Source: Lampropedia puyangensis (GTDB taxonomy: Bacteria; Pseudomonadota; Gammaproteobacteria; Burkholderiales; Burkholderiaceae_C). From it: a DNA stretch of 64,000 nt. A model generated the notes under the pieces. It worked only from the letters and a program-made list of their open reading frames with translations, made no database searches and had not been told where the DNA came from. The translations under genes and the position numbers were made by a program. How positions within the stretch are numbered: position 1 is the stretch's first letter; every line of letters starts with the position of its first letter. The stretch lies in NCBI RefSeq assembly GCF_004833285.1, contig NZ_STFG01000003.1:124001-188000 (forward strand), read 5' to 3'. This document shows positions 38,039-46,155 of this stretch, piece after piece.

Positions 38039-38647
38039 TTACTTGATGAGTGCCAGCATCTCTTTGAAACGCGCATCTTCCGCACTCTCACACCATTCAA
38101 AAGCCACCATCTCCGTAGTCACCAGTTCTGCGCCCGCGCCTGCTAAGCGGTCGAAGGCTGCATCACGGTTACGTTCGGTACGAGAACTGCAGGCATCTGT
38201 CACCACCCACACTTCAAACTCTTGCTCCAATAACCCCAAGGCTGTTTGCAGCAAACAAACATGCGCCTCACATCCGGCCAACACAATCTGCTCGCGCTCT
38301 GGCGCATTGTTTTGCTTGGCCTTTTGCAAATGCTTGGGCAGGCTACGTGCATTGCCACTCAATGGCTTGGCAGGTGGACGCAGGGCGTCAACCAAATCTG
38401 GTTCTGCACAAGCGCCGAAATGCATTTTCGCAAAAGTGTTGCGGCACAGCGCTTTGAGCGCTGCGTCGTTGGGCCCCAATCCTGAAGGATTCTGCTCCGT
38501 GCCCCAACATGGCACGTCAAAGAGCTTCGCCAAACGGGCCAAAACCATGGCATTGGCCAACACTTTCTCGCCCTCAAAAATCGCAGGCATGAGCTTGCTT
38601 TGGTAATCCACCAACACCAATTGCGCTTGGTCTGCCGTTATCAACAT
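38039..38647 (-). CDS. Isochorismatase-family cysteine hydrolase
   Basis: 202 residues from the ATG at 38645-38647, which has AGAGGA seven bases ahead. The Asp-Lys-Cys triad can be placed at D14 (LVLVDYQSKLMPAI), K74 (RNTFAKMHFGA) and C131 (LAGCEAHVCLLQTAL), with a cis-peptide-type GCEAHVC turn. This matches the YcaC-like branch of the superfamily. The natural substrate is not known; nicotinamide or an amide or imide are typical. It stands alone. Confidence 0.88.
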   Translation of the reverse strand: MLITADQAQLVLVDYQSKLMPAIFEGEKVLANAMVLARLAKLFDVPCWGTEQNPSGLGPNDAALKALCRNTFAKMHFGACAEPDLVDALRPPAKPLSGNARSLPKHLQKAKQNNAPEREQIVLAGCEAHVCLLQTALGLLEQEFEVWVVTDACSSRTERNRDAAFDRLAGAGAELVTTEMVAFEWCESAEDARFKEMLALIK

Positions 38648-38846
38648 GGAATAGTCCTCTTCGTGCGTACGCGTAATGCAAAAAGAAAGCAGCATAACCA
38701 ACGATGCTGCCGTCACTTCTCGCCGTTCATTTCAATAGGCCGATCTTATACCCAAGTGAACCCTGCGCCACCATCTTCAGCAGCAACATAAGGCCCATTT
38801 TCATCACACGAAGAAGTAAATCAATACGGTATCCAGATGCAGCCTG

Positions 38847-39515
38847 TCACAGCAGCGAAGGCGCTTGCTCAAGCACGTAATCGCAGGCTTTTTCCTTCAA
38901 ATTGCTCTGTACCTTATTCAAGTCAAACGTTTCGCCCTCGCCCCCAAACAGCAGGCCTGCCAGACCATTGGCATAGTTGGTGTTGCTGCTCTGCGGTGCC
39001 GGATTGTCTTGCAAGCCAGCCACTTTCAACAGACCATCTTTGACGCTATTGACATTGGCTTTTGCCTTGTTCAAATAGTTGTTTTGTACACAGTACTGCA
39101 AAACGCCAGCCACATTGCCTGCAGAACCTCCAAACAAACTGGGCAGTTTCAAGGCTGATAAGGCTTCAGCACCTACGCCTCCTGCCCCCAATGCCCCGGC
39201 CGCTGCGCCTAAAACACCACCAGCCTGACCTCCTAGCGAACTACCAGTGCCAACAGCAGCAGCGCCACTTCCAGCATCTGCTGGGGTAAAAGCTTGCGCC
39301 GCTGCCTTGGTGGCACTTGTTGCGCTTTGTATGCTCTGTGATGTAGAAGAGCCGGTTGCCGCAGGTACTGCAATTTGCCCCGATTTATCCGACGTTTTTT
39401 GTTCAATCAATGCACCAAGCGGATCCTCCTGTGCGATAGCAGATCCCGCCAACACTCCAAGTGCCGCAGCTACTGCAATGGGAGAGGCGATTGAACGAAA
39501 CAGTGTGAAGCGCAT
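38847..39515 (-). CDS. DUF2501 secreted protein (YjjA-like)
   Basis: 222 residues with a Sec signal peptide (RSIASPIAVAAALGVLAGSA, cleavage probably after AIAQ). The next 110 residues are low-complexity Ala/Gly/Ser/Thr. The C-terminal part has the DUF2501 pattern: VLQYCVQNNYLNKAKANVN, NYANGLAGLL and LKEKACDYVLEQAPSLL, with two conserved Cys. E. coli YjjA belongs here; the function is unknown. The Gly/Ala-rich middle is longer than in YjjA. Divergent from smc. Confidence 0.8.
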   Translation of the reverse strand: MRFTLFRSIASPIAVAAALGVLAGSAIAQEDPLGALIEQKTSDKSGQIAVPAATGSSTSQSIQSATSATKAAAQAFTPADAGSGAAAVGTGSSLGGQAGGVLGAAAGALGAGGVGAEALSALKLPSLFGGSAGNVAGVLQYCVQNNYLNKAKANVNSVKDGLLKVAGLQDNPAPQSSNTNYANGLAGLLFGGEGETFDLNKVQSNLKEKACDYVLEQAPSLL

Positions 39516-39948
39516 ACTTTGATTCTCCTAATAGTGGCTCTGTCGCCTTGCACTGCAGCAGGTTGCTCACAAGCACACCACCGCACAAGTAACAATGAAA
39601 GGGAGAGTTTATACGTTACGCAGCACACCAAAGAACAACGATACAGCGCAAAAATACACAGATCCCCGCAATGTCCGACCACGATACGAACACGATGCAT
39701 ACCTTGCCAAGAAAGCAGCAACCTTAGTTAACAGATCATGTTTTGCTTGGCCATCGATTTACAGATCCGCGGCACCACAGTGCTGTGCTTGCGCGGTAAG
39801 ACACGAAGGTCTTTGCAAACTGATTGGCTTTGTTGCCAGCGAGCGCTTTTCCTTTACCATTGGGTGCTTTTATTCTTTCGCCTTGGTCATTGCCCCTGCA
39901 ACATGCAAGGGCACAAAGTCATTAGCCTTATCGGTCCCCTTCTCACCC
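39516..39948. other. 433 bp between the DUF2501 gene and smc
   Basis: Should contain the promoters of two divergent genes. The smc frame happens to stay open across it from 39595, but the translation (Cys-rich, no family match) does not look like protein. No RNA gene or strong repeat was seen. Confidence 0.4.
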
Positions 39949-42900
39949 GTGCGCCTCAACTCCATCAAACTCGCTGGCTTTAAATCATTTGCTGAGCCAA
40001 CCAACTTCATGCTGCCAGGACAAATGGTTGGTGTGGTCGGCCCCAATGGCTGCGGTAAATCGAACATCATGGATGCCGTGCGCTGGGTCTTGGGTGAATC
40101 CAAGGCCAGCGAATTGCGTGGTGAATCCATGCAAGATGTGATCTTTAGCGGCACCAATAACCGCAAACCCGCTAGCCGATCTAGTGTGGAATTGGTTTTC
40201 GACAATGCCAGCCATCGCGCTGGCGGGCAATGGAACCAGTATGGGGAAATTGCCGTCAAGCGCATCTTGACACGTGAAGGCGCCAGCAGCTACTACATCA
40301 ACAACCAACAGGTGCGCCGCAAAGATGTGCAGGATGTCTTTCTGGGCACAGGTTTGGGGCCGCGCGCTTACGCCATTATTGGGCAAGGCACCATCAGCCG
40401 CATCATTGAGTCCAAGCCTGAGGAGTTGCGTCTCTTTCTGGAAGAAGCTGCAGGTGTCTCCAAATACAAAGAGCGCCGCAAAGAAACCGAATCACGCCTG
40501 AAAGACACCCGCGAGAACCTCACGCGTATTGACGATATCCTACGTGAACTCACCAATAACCTCAGCAAGCTCGAAGCACAGGCCGAAGTCGCCTCAAAAT
40601 ACACCCAGCTCCAATCGCAAGTAAGCCTCTCACAGCAACAGCTGTGGCTGCTACGGCAAGACAAAGCAGAAAAAGAGTTGGCTCATGCGCAAGCCGCAGG
40701 CCAACAAGCCATGGAGGATCTGCAAAAGCATTCTGGCGATATGGAGACGGCCAATGCACAAATGGAAGATATTCGCGAGCAACACTATGCAGCAGGGGAA
40801 AAAGTCAATGCCGCCCAAGGAGCCCTGTATGAAGCGTCCGCAGAAGTAGGCAAACTGGAGGCTGAAATTCGCTTCGTGCTTGAGGGTAAGCAGCGCGCTG
40901 AACAACGTTTGCAAGCGTTGACACAACAAATTGCCCAATGGGAAGGCAGTAGCAGCCAATCCAATGAAGGTTTAGCTGCACTGGACAATGACGACGCCAG
41001 CGCTCTCGAACGCACAGAAATCCTCGCGGCGCAACTGCAAGAGCAACAACAGCAAATACCGCAATTCGAACAAGCTTGGCGACAAGCCCGCGAAGAAGCT
41101 GAACAAGTGCGCCAACAAGCGCAGCACATTCAGCAGCAATTGCAAGTATTGGCAGCAGAGCAGCGTGGCGTTGGTGAGCGTAAACAGCAAGCGCAAGCGC
41201 GCATGGATCGCATTGAACAAGAGCGCAAAGGCCTACAACAGGTCGATGAAGCCCAGCTTGCCCAGCAACAGCAAGCCCTTGCAAGCGCCAGAGAAGAAGC
41301 CGAGATAGCGCATGCCGCTCTGGCTGAATTGGAAGACAGCATCCCTCTACTGGATGACAAGCGCCGCCAAGCCCAAGATGCCGTACAAACCTCTGCAGGC
41401 AAGCTTGCCAGTTTGGAAGCACGCCTACAGGCCTTGCGTGCACTGCAAGAAAAAGTCCAGGCTGATGGCAAATTGGCCCCTTGGTTGAATGCGCAAGGGC
41501 TGGCTGATTTTGACCAACTGTGGAAACGCCTGCATGTAGATAACGGCTGGGAACAAGCCGTTGAAGCCGCACTACGCGAACGCATGGCTGCCCTGCCCGT
41601 TTCCCGGCTCGACAGCATTCGTGGCTTTGCCCAAGCAGATCGCCGCCCCCCAACCAAACTCGTCTTTTATGCTGAAGGCGATAGCCGTGCTCAAGCCAAT
41701 GCGCCACATGGCAGCAACCCTGCATTAAGTCTGCCTGCGCTGGCAAAAAAAATCCGATCAGACGATCCACGCTTGTCCACCGTCATTGCAGACTGGTTGC
41801 ATGGTTGCTACTGCGCCGGGCACTTGGATGATGCACTGGCAGCACGCCAGCAGCTTTTAGCAGGCGAACAGATTTTTCTGGCCCAAGGCCATTGCATTAC
41901 CCAACACAGTTTGGGCTTTTATGCAGAAGACAGCGAACAAGCAGGCCTGCTGGCCCGCGCACAAGAAATTGAAAGCCTGCACACAGAAAGCGCAGCACAA
42001 TCAGACATCGTCGAACAAGCCCGCCGAACATTGGCACATGCTGAAGCGACCTACCAAAGTGCAGCCACTGCACTGCAACAACAGCGCAATGCGGCCGACC
42101 TCACCCAAAAGCAGGCGCACAGCCTGCAAATGGAGGTCATGCGCCTCACGCAAGAAGCTGAGAAAATCCGCGCTGCCAATAGTCGGCTGGACGATGACTG
42201 GAATGAATTGCAGCAGTCACTCGAAGAGCTAGAAGAGCGCAATATGGAAGCAGAAGCGCGCTTTGAAGAGTTGGATATGCAATTGGGAGAAAGCCAATCC
42301 CAACAAGTAGAACAAGAAGACGCCGCAGAACAAGCCGAGCGCCAATTGAACGACGCACGTGAGCAGCTGCGGCAATTGGAGCGGCAGCTGCAAGAGTCTC
42401 AATTTGGCCAGCAAAGCATCCAGAGCCGCAGGCAAGAGTTGCAACGCAACCTCACCACGGCGGGACAGCAATTGCAGGCATTGACCACCGAGTTAGAAAA
42501 TGCCCAACTGGAATTGGAACGTTTCACAGAAGTCACCGCCATTGATGGACTAGAAGAAGCCCAAGCCATCAAAATCGAACGGGAAGACGCGCTGCACCAA
42601 GCGCGCCAGCACTACGACGAAATGGGCCGCCAGTTACGTGCTGCCGATGAAGCGCGCATGCAGCGCGAGCGTGGGCAAGAACCGCTGCGGCAGCGCATTA
42701 CTGAATTGCGCCTCAAAGAACAGGCCGCTCAATTAACTTGGCAGCAGTTTGAAGAACTACTCACCGACGCAGATGCCGACAAAGCAGCCATTGCGAAAAG
42801 TATTGAAGAGGGAAAAGTCAAGCTGGAAGGGCTGCAAAGTGAGATTGACCGCATGCAGCGACAAATGGAAGCACTGGGTCCTGTCAACCTCGCTGCCTTG

Positions 42901-43491
42901 CAGGAGCTTGGTGAAGCGTCTGAGCGAAAAATCTACCTTGATGCACAAGCCACTGATCTGCAAGAGGCCATGGCGACTTTAGAAGAGGCGATCCGCACCA
43001 TTGATGCGGAAACGCGCGAATTGCTACAAAACACCTTTGATACCGTCAACAGCCATTTCGGTGAAATGTTCCCAGAACTGTTTGGTGGCGGCCAAGCCAA
43101 ACTCGTCATGACTGGCGATGAGATTCTCGACTCCGGCGTACAGGTGATTGCACAGCCTCCTGGTAAACGCAACCAAACCATTCATTTGCTATCAGGTGGG
43201 GAAAAAGCCCTCACCGCGATTGCTCTGGTGTTTGCGATTTTTCTGCTCAATCCAGCGCCATTTTGCTTGCTGGACGAAGTCGATGCGCCACTGGATGACG
43301 CCAACACCGAACGCTATGCCAAATTGGTCAAGCGGATGAGCGCCTATACGCAGTTTCTCTACATCAGCCACAACAAAATCGCCATGGAAATGGCAGAACA
43401 ATTGATCGGGGTGACCATGCAGGAACGGGGTGTCTCACGCATTGTGGCAGTGGACATGGAAGCGGCACTGCACATGGCAGATCAAGTCTAG
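39949..43491 (+). CDS. smc: Chromosome segregation protein SMC
   Basis: Condensin ATPase that organises the chromosome. It has 1180 residues from a GTG at 39949 (reading RLNSIKLAGFKSFAEPT). Walker A GPNGCGKSN is at 31-39; KYKERRKETESRL begins the first long coiled coil; the hinge lies around residues 510-650 (LAPWLNAQGLADFDQLWKRL); a second coiled coil follows; the signature is LLSGGEKALTA; Walker B is FCLLDEVDAPLDDAN. The GTG has no clear SD, but the length and the exact start of the fold fit. The zipA and ligA genes often found after smc in this order are not here. Antisense frames inside, up to 321 codons, are shadows. Confidence 0.95.
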   Translation: MRLNSIKLAGFKSFAEPTNFMLPGQMVGVVGPNGCGKSNIMDAVRWVLGESKASELRGESMQDVIFSGTNNRKPASRSSVELVFDNASHRAGGQWNQYGEIAVKRILTREGASSYYINNQQVRRKDVQDVFLGTGLGPRAYAIIGQGTISRIIESKPEELRLFLEEAAGVSKYKERRKETESRLKDTRENLTRIDDILRELTNNLSKLEAQAEVASKYTQLQSQVSLSQQQLWLLRQDKAEKELAHAQAAGQQAMEDLQKHSGDMETANAQMEDIREQHYAAGEKVNAAQGALYEASAEVGKLEAEIRFVLEGKQRAEQRLQALTQQIAQWEGSSSQSNEGLAALDNDDASALERTEILAAQLQEQQQQIPQFEQAWRQAREEAEQVRQQAQHIQQQLQVLAAEQRGVGERKQQAQARMDRIEQERKGLQQVDEAQLAQQQQALASAREEAEIAHAALAELEDSIPLLDDKRRQAQDAVQTSAGKLASLEARLQALRALQEKVQADGKLAPWLNAQGLADFDQLWKRLHVDNGWEQAVEAALRERMAALPVSRLDSIRGFAQADRRPPTKLVFYAEGDSRAQANAPHGSNPALSLPALAKKIRSDDPRLSTVIADWLHGCYCAGHLDDALAARQQLLAGEQIFLAQGHCITQHSLGFYAEDSEQAGLLARAQEIESLHTESAAQSDIVEQARRTLAHAEATYQSAATALQQQRNAADLTQKQAHSLQMEVMRLTQEAEKIRAANSRLDDDWNELQQSLEELEERNMEAEARFEELDMQLGESQSQQVEQEDAAEQAERQLNDAREQLRQLERQLQESQFGQQSIQSRRQELQRNLTTAGQQLQALTTELENAQLELERFTEVTAIDGLEEAQAIKIEREDALHQARQHYDEMGRQLRAADEARMQRERGQEPLRQRITELRLKEQAAQLTWQQFEELLTDADADKAAIAKSIEEGKVKLEGLQSEIDRMQRQMEALGPVNLAALQELGEASERKIYLDAQATDLQEAMATLEEAIRTIDAETRELLQNTFDTVNSHFGEMFPELFGGGQAKLVMTGDEILDSGVQVIAQPPGKRNQTIHLLSGGEKALTAIALVFAIFLLNPAPFCLLDEVDAPLDDANTERYAKLVKRMSAYTQFLYISHNKIAMEMAEQLIGVTMQERGVSRIVAVDMEAALHMADQV

Positions 43492-43499
43492 GTTAGGAC

Positions 43500-43533
43500 A
43501 CAAAGCAAGGCCAATCACCGCGCCTTGCTTTGT
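43500..43533. terminator. Terminator between convergent smc and lolA
   Basis: A perfect 12-bp stem ACAAAGCAAGGC / GCCTTGCTTTGT around a 10-base loop starts 9 bp after the smc stop. The rightward side continues TTTGC, a weak T-run. It could serve both strands. Confidence 0.75.
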
Positions 43534-43540
43534 TTGCATA

Positions 43541-43561
43541 ATCAGCCCTCACTTGGCTGAT
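43541..43561 (-). terminator. Second hairpin, downstream of lolA
   Basis: A 7-bp stem ATCAGCC / GGCTGAT with a 7-base loop lies 15 bp after the lolA stop on the minus strand. It has no T-run, and is in tandem with the stronger hairpin at 43500-43533. Confidence 0.5.
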
Positions 43562-43575
43562 AGTCCCTAATGCGC

Positions 43576-44214
43576 TTATTGCGCATCTCGAATGACATCT
43601 GCACCTGCAGGCGGGGTGAAGTGAAAGCGTGATGCATCCAGTGCTTTATTGGCTTCAAAGTTCTGAAATTCCAACTGCGACAACTGTGCAAAATTGTCTT
43701 CAATGTGCAGCGCCTGCAATACCCCATTCTTAAATCCCATGCGCACACTGCGTAGCTGCCCATCAGTGGCTTTGGGTGTGGCACTAACCCATTCCAGCCC
43801 ATCGGCTGGCGGTGCGGCCTGAAGCACAAAGTCTTTTTCCAGAACTGCCCGTGAAGTAGCCGAAGAGATGATTGCTGCGGGAGTGCTGTTCAGTGCATGC
43901 TGTTGGTCACGTGAGGTCGCCTGGTTCAAGTCTTCGTCATACACCCACAAGGTTTTGCCATCACCCACTATCTCTTGCGGGAAAGGCTTGCTGTAATCAA
44001 AACGGAATTTTCCTGGGCGCTCAAAAGAAAATGTGCCACTGGACTTGGTCACCCGACCTGGCTCACCATTTTTTTCCGGAGCGGTCACCGTTTGCGTAAA
44101 GTTTGCTTGACCGGACTTCACGTTCAACAAAAACTGATCCAGCGCCTGTAGACCATCAGCCATGCTCCAAGTTGAAACCAAGGAAAGTGCCAATGTCAAT
44201 GCGAGTCTTTTCAT
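43576..44214 (-). CDS. lolA: Outer-membrane lipoprotein carrier protein LolA
   Basis: Periplasmic shuttle that carries lipoproteins from the LolCDE complex to LolB. It has 212 residues from the ATG at 44212-44214 with AGAGG five bases ahead. Signal peptide MKRLALTLALSLVSTWSMA, then GLQALDQFLLNVKSGQANFTQ, GTFSFERPGKFRFDYSKPFPQ with the conserved Arg/Lys, and GDGKTLWVYDEDLNQAT. The frame to 44316 is not signal-like and is rejected. In many relatives ftsK lies upstream; here it does not. Confidence 0.94.
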   Translation of the reverse strand: MKRLALTLALSLVSTWSMADGLQALDQFLLNVKSGQANFTQTVTAPEKNGEPGRVTKSSGTFSFERPGKFRFDYSKPFPQEIVGDGKTLWVYDEDLNQATSRDQQHALNSTPAAIISSATSRAVLEKDFVLQAAPPADGLEWVSATPKATDGQLRSVRMGFKNGVLQALHIEDNFAQLSQLEFQNFEANKALDASRFHFTPPAGADVIRDAQ

Positions 44215-44634
44215 TTGTACCTCTGTTTGAAATGCTGTGCCCATTGTGCCCCACCACATTACGCGAAATAATTTGTGGCTCCTTAGAACGTGTTCGCTCT
44301 CTACACAGTCGCGCAAGACTCAAAAAAAGCAGTGCAAGGCGTCTGTTGCCGTGCATCGCATCCTTTTGCGACTCCAACGCGGTCTGCATGGAGAGCCGGA
44401 ATACATTCTTACCCAACGCTAGGAACCACGTGGCGTTGACAAGTTCACCGCTTTACGCCCCTATAACCAATGCAATGCCTTTACTGCATGGCACGTGCAT
44501 GTAGGGCCATAATCGTCAGTCACACCCCTGTCATTAATTTGCCATAAAACCACGGAAAAACTCAGACAACGCGGGCGGAACACAACCGCACAAGCCATAC
44601 GGCGCCCCCCCCATTTTTCACTGATTGCGTTTTG
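44215..44634. other. 420 bp gap without a supported gene
   Basis: Between divergent lolA and amn. An 86-codon minus frame (44156-44416) overlaps lolA and contains a basic stretch (HGNRRLALLFLSLARLCRER). It has no ribosome site or family I recognise and may be a decayed element. The part nearer amn is GC-poor with C-runs just before the amn start (ggcgccccccccat). Confidence 0.35.
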
Positions 44635-46155
44635 ATGAACCAGCACTTACAGACCACACAACACCACAGTGCACAAAGTGCACTAGACGCCATTGAAAAG
44701 CTGTACGTAGAACAAACACGAGCGTTACAAGAAGGGTTGGCACAGTTTTTACAAGGAAAAGATACAGGTCGCGTGCGCGCGTATTACCCGTTTGTGCGCA
44801 TCACCCCGACAGACACAGCAGAGAGTGCCCTTGCTTCCTTCAATACGCGCATGGCTTATGGCTTTGTCGCAGGCCCTGGCCGATACGAAGCCACGCTGAC
44901 TCGCCCCGACTTATTTGCCGCCTACTATCTAGAGCAGTTCGAACTGCTGATCCGGCACCACCAAGTGCCGCTGGAAGTTGGCCTCAGTCAGGAACCTATT
45001 CCTGTGCACTTTGCAGCATTAGAGCAAGGCTTGGCCGATGCTGATTTAAGCTCTCAGCGCAAGCAACTGCTGCACATGTATTTCGATGCGCCAGATTTAG
45101 CACGCATTGACGACACGATCGCCAACGGCACCAGTGCGGCGGCATCTGATGCTGCGCAGCCGCTATCGCTCTTCAATGCCCAACGGGTTGACCTGTCTCT
45201 TCAGCGGCTGCGCCATTACAGCGGCACATCTGCAGAATTTTTTCAAAGCTACGTCCTCTTTACCAATTACCAGTTTTATGTCGAAGAGTTTGTGCGTACA
45301 GCCCAACTGGAAATGGCCAACACCAATAGCCCTTACATCGCCTTGGTTGAACCTGGCAATCGCATCACATGGCGTACCGGGTACAGCCCCCAGCACCGCG
45401 ACCTGCCCTACCTCAAAGGCTTGCAGCATACAAGCAGCCATGCTGGGGCAAATACAGGGCGCCTGCCGCAAATGCCTGGCTACCACTTGGTCAAAGAGGA
45501 CCAGCAAGGCATTTCATTGGTCAACATTGGCGTAGGGCCCGCCAACGCCAAAAATATCACCGACCATATTGCGGTTATGCGCCCACATGTCTGGATGATG
45601 GTGGGCCACTGCGCAGGCTTGCAAAATAGCCAGCAGTTGGGCGACTACGTACTTGCGCATGGCTATATCAGAGACGACCATGTGCTTGACGATGATCTGC
45701 CAACCTGGGTTCCCATTCCTGCGTTGGCTGAAGTACAACTGGCGCTGGAAAAAGCGGTAGCCGAAGTCGCCGGGGTCAGCGGCTTAGAAGTGAAAAGCAT
45801 CATGCGAACAGGCACCGTGGCCAGCACCGATAACCGCAATTGGGAATTGCTGGAGCATACGCATGTATTGCACCGTTTTCGCCAGGGTCGTGCCATTGCA
45901 CTCGATATGGAAAGCGCCACCATCGCGGCCAACGGGTTTCGCTTTCGTGTCCCGTATGGAACTTTGCTGTGCGTGAGCGACAAACCCTTGCATGGTGAGT
46001 TGAAACTCCCCGGTATGGCCAACCACTTCTACCGCGGCCGTGTGTTGCAACACCTGCAAGTTGGCATCAAAGCCATTGGTCTACTACAAGAGCAGGAATC
46101 GCGGCGCCTACACAGTCGAAAATTGCGCAGCTATGGGGATGTGGCGTTCCGTTAA
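44635..46155 (+). CDS. amn: AMP nucleosidase
   Basis: Splits AMP to adenine and ribose 5-phosphate, controlling adenylate levels. It has 506 residues from the ATG at 44635. The N-terminal Amn-specific domain has TRVRAYYPFVRIT-like GRVRAYYPFVRITPTDTAES and GPGRYEATLTRPDLFAAYY. The C-terminal nucleoside-phosphorylase fold has VNIGVGPANAKNITDHIAVM, WMMVGHCAGL and ALDMESATIAANGFRFRVPY with the catalytic acidic residues. It is convergent with the GMC gene; the two stop codons share the TTAA at 46152-46155. Confidence 0.95.
   Translation: MNQHLQTTQHHSAQSALDAIEKLYVEQTRALQEGLAQFLQGKDTGRVRAYYPFVRITPTDTAESALASFNTRMAYGFVAGPGRYEATLTRPDLFAAYYLEQFELLIRHHQVPLEVGLSQEPIPVHFAALEQGLADADLSSQRKQLLHMYFDAPDLARIDDTIANGTSAAASDAAQPLSLFNAQRVDLSLQRLRHYSGTSAEFFQSYVLFTNYQFYVEEFVRTAQLEMANTNSPYIALVEPGNRITWRTGYSPQHRDLPYLKGLQHTSSHAGANTGRLPQMPGYHLVKEDQQGISLVNIGVGPANAKNITDHIAVMRPHVWMMVGHCAGLQNSQQLGDYVLAHGYIRDDHVLDDDLPTWVPIPALAEVQLALEKAVAEVAGVSGLEVKSIMRTGTVASTDNRNWELLEHTHVLHRFRQGRAIALDMESATIAANGFRFRVPYGTLLCVSDKPLHGELKLPGMANHFYRGRVLQHLQVGIKAIGLLQEQESRRLHSRKLRSYGDVAFR

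Noticed and set aside
40805-41770. A 321-codon open frame antisense to smc
   Set aside because: Lies wholly inside the SMC hinge and coiled-coil region, has no family features and reflects low stop density opposite a Gln/Ala-rich gene.
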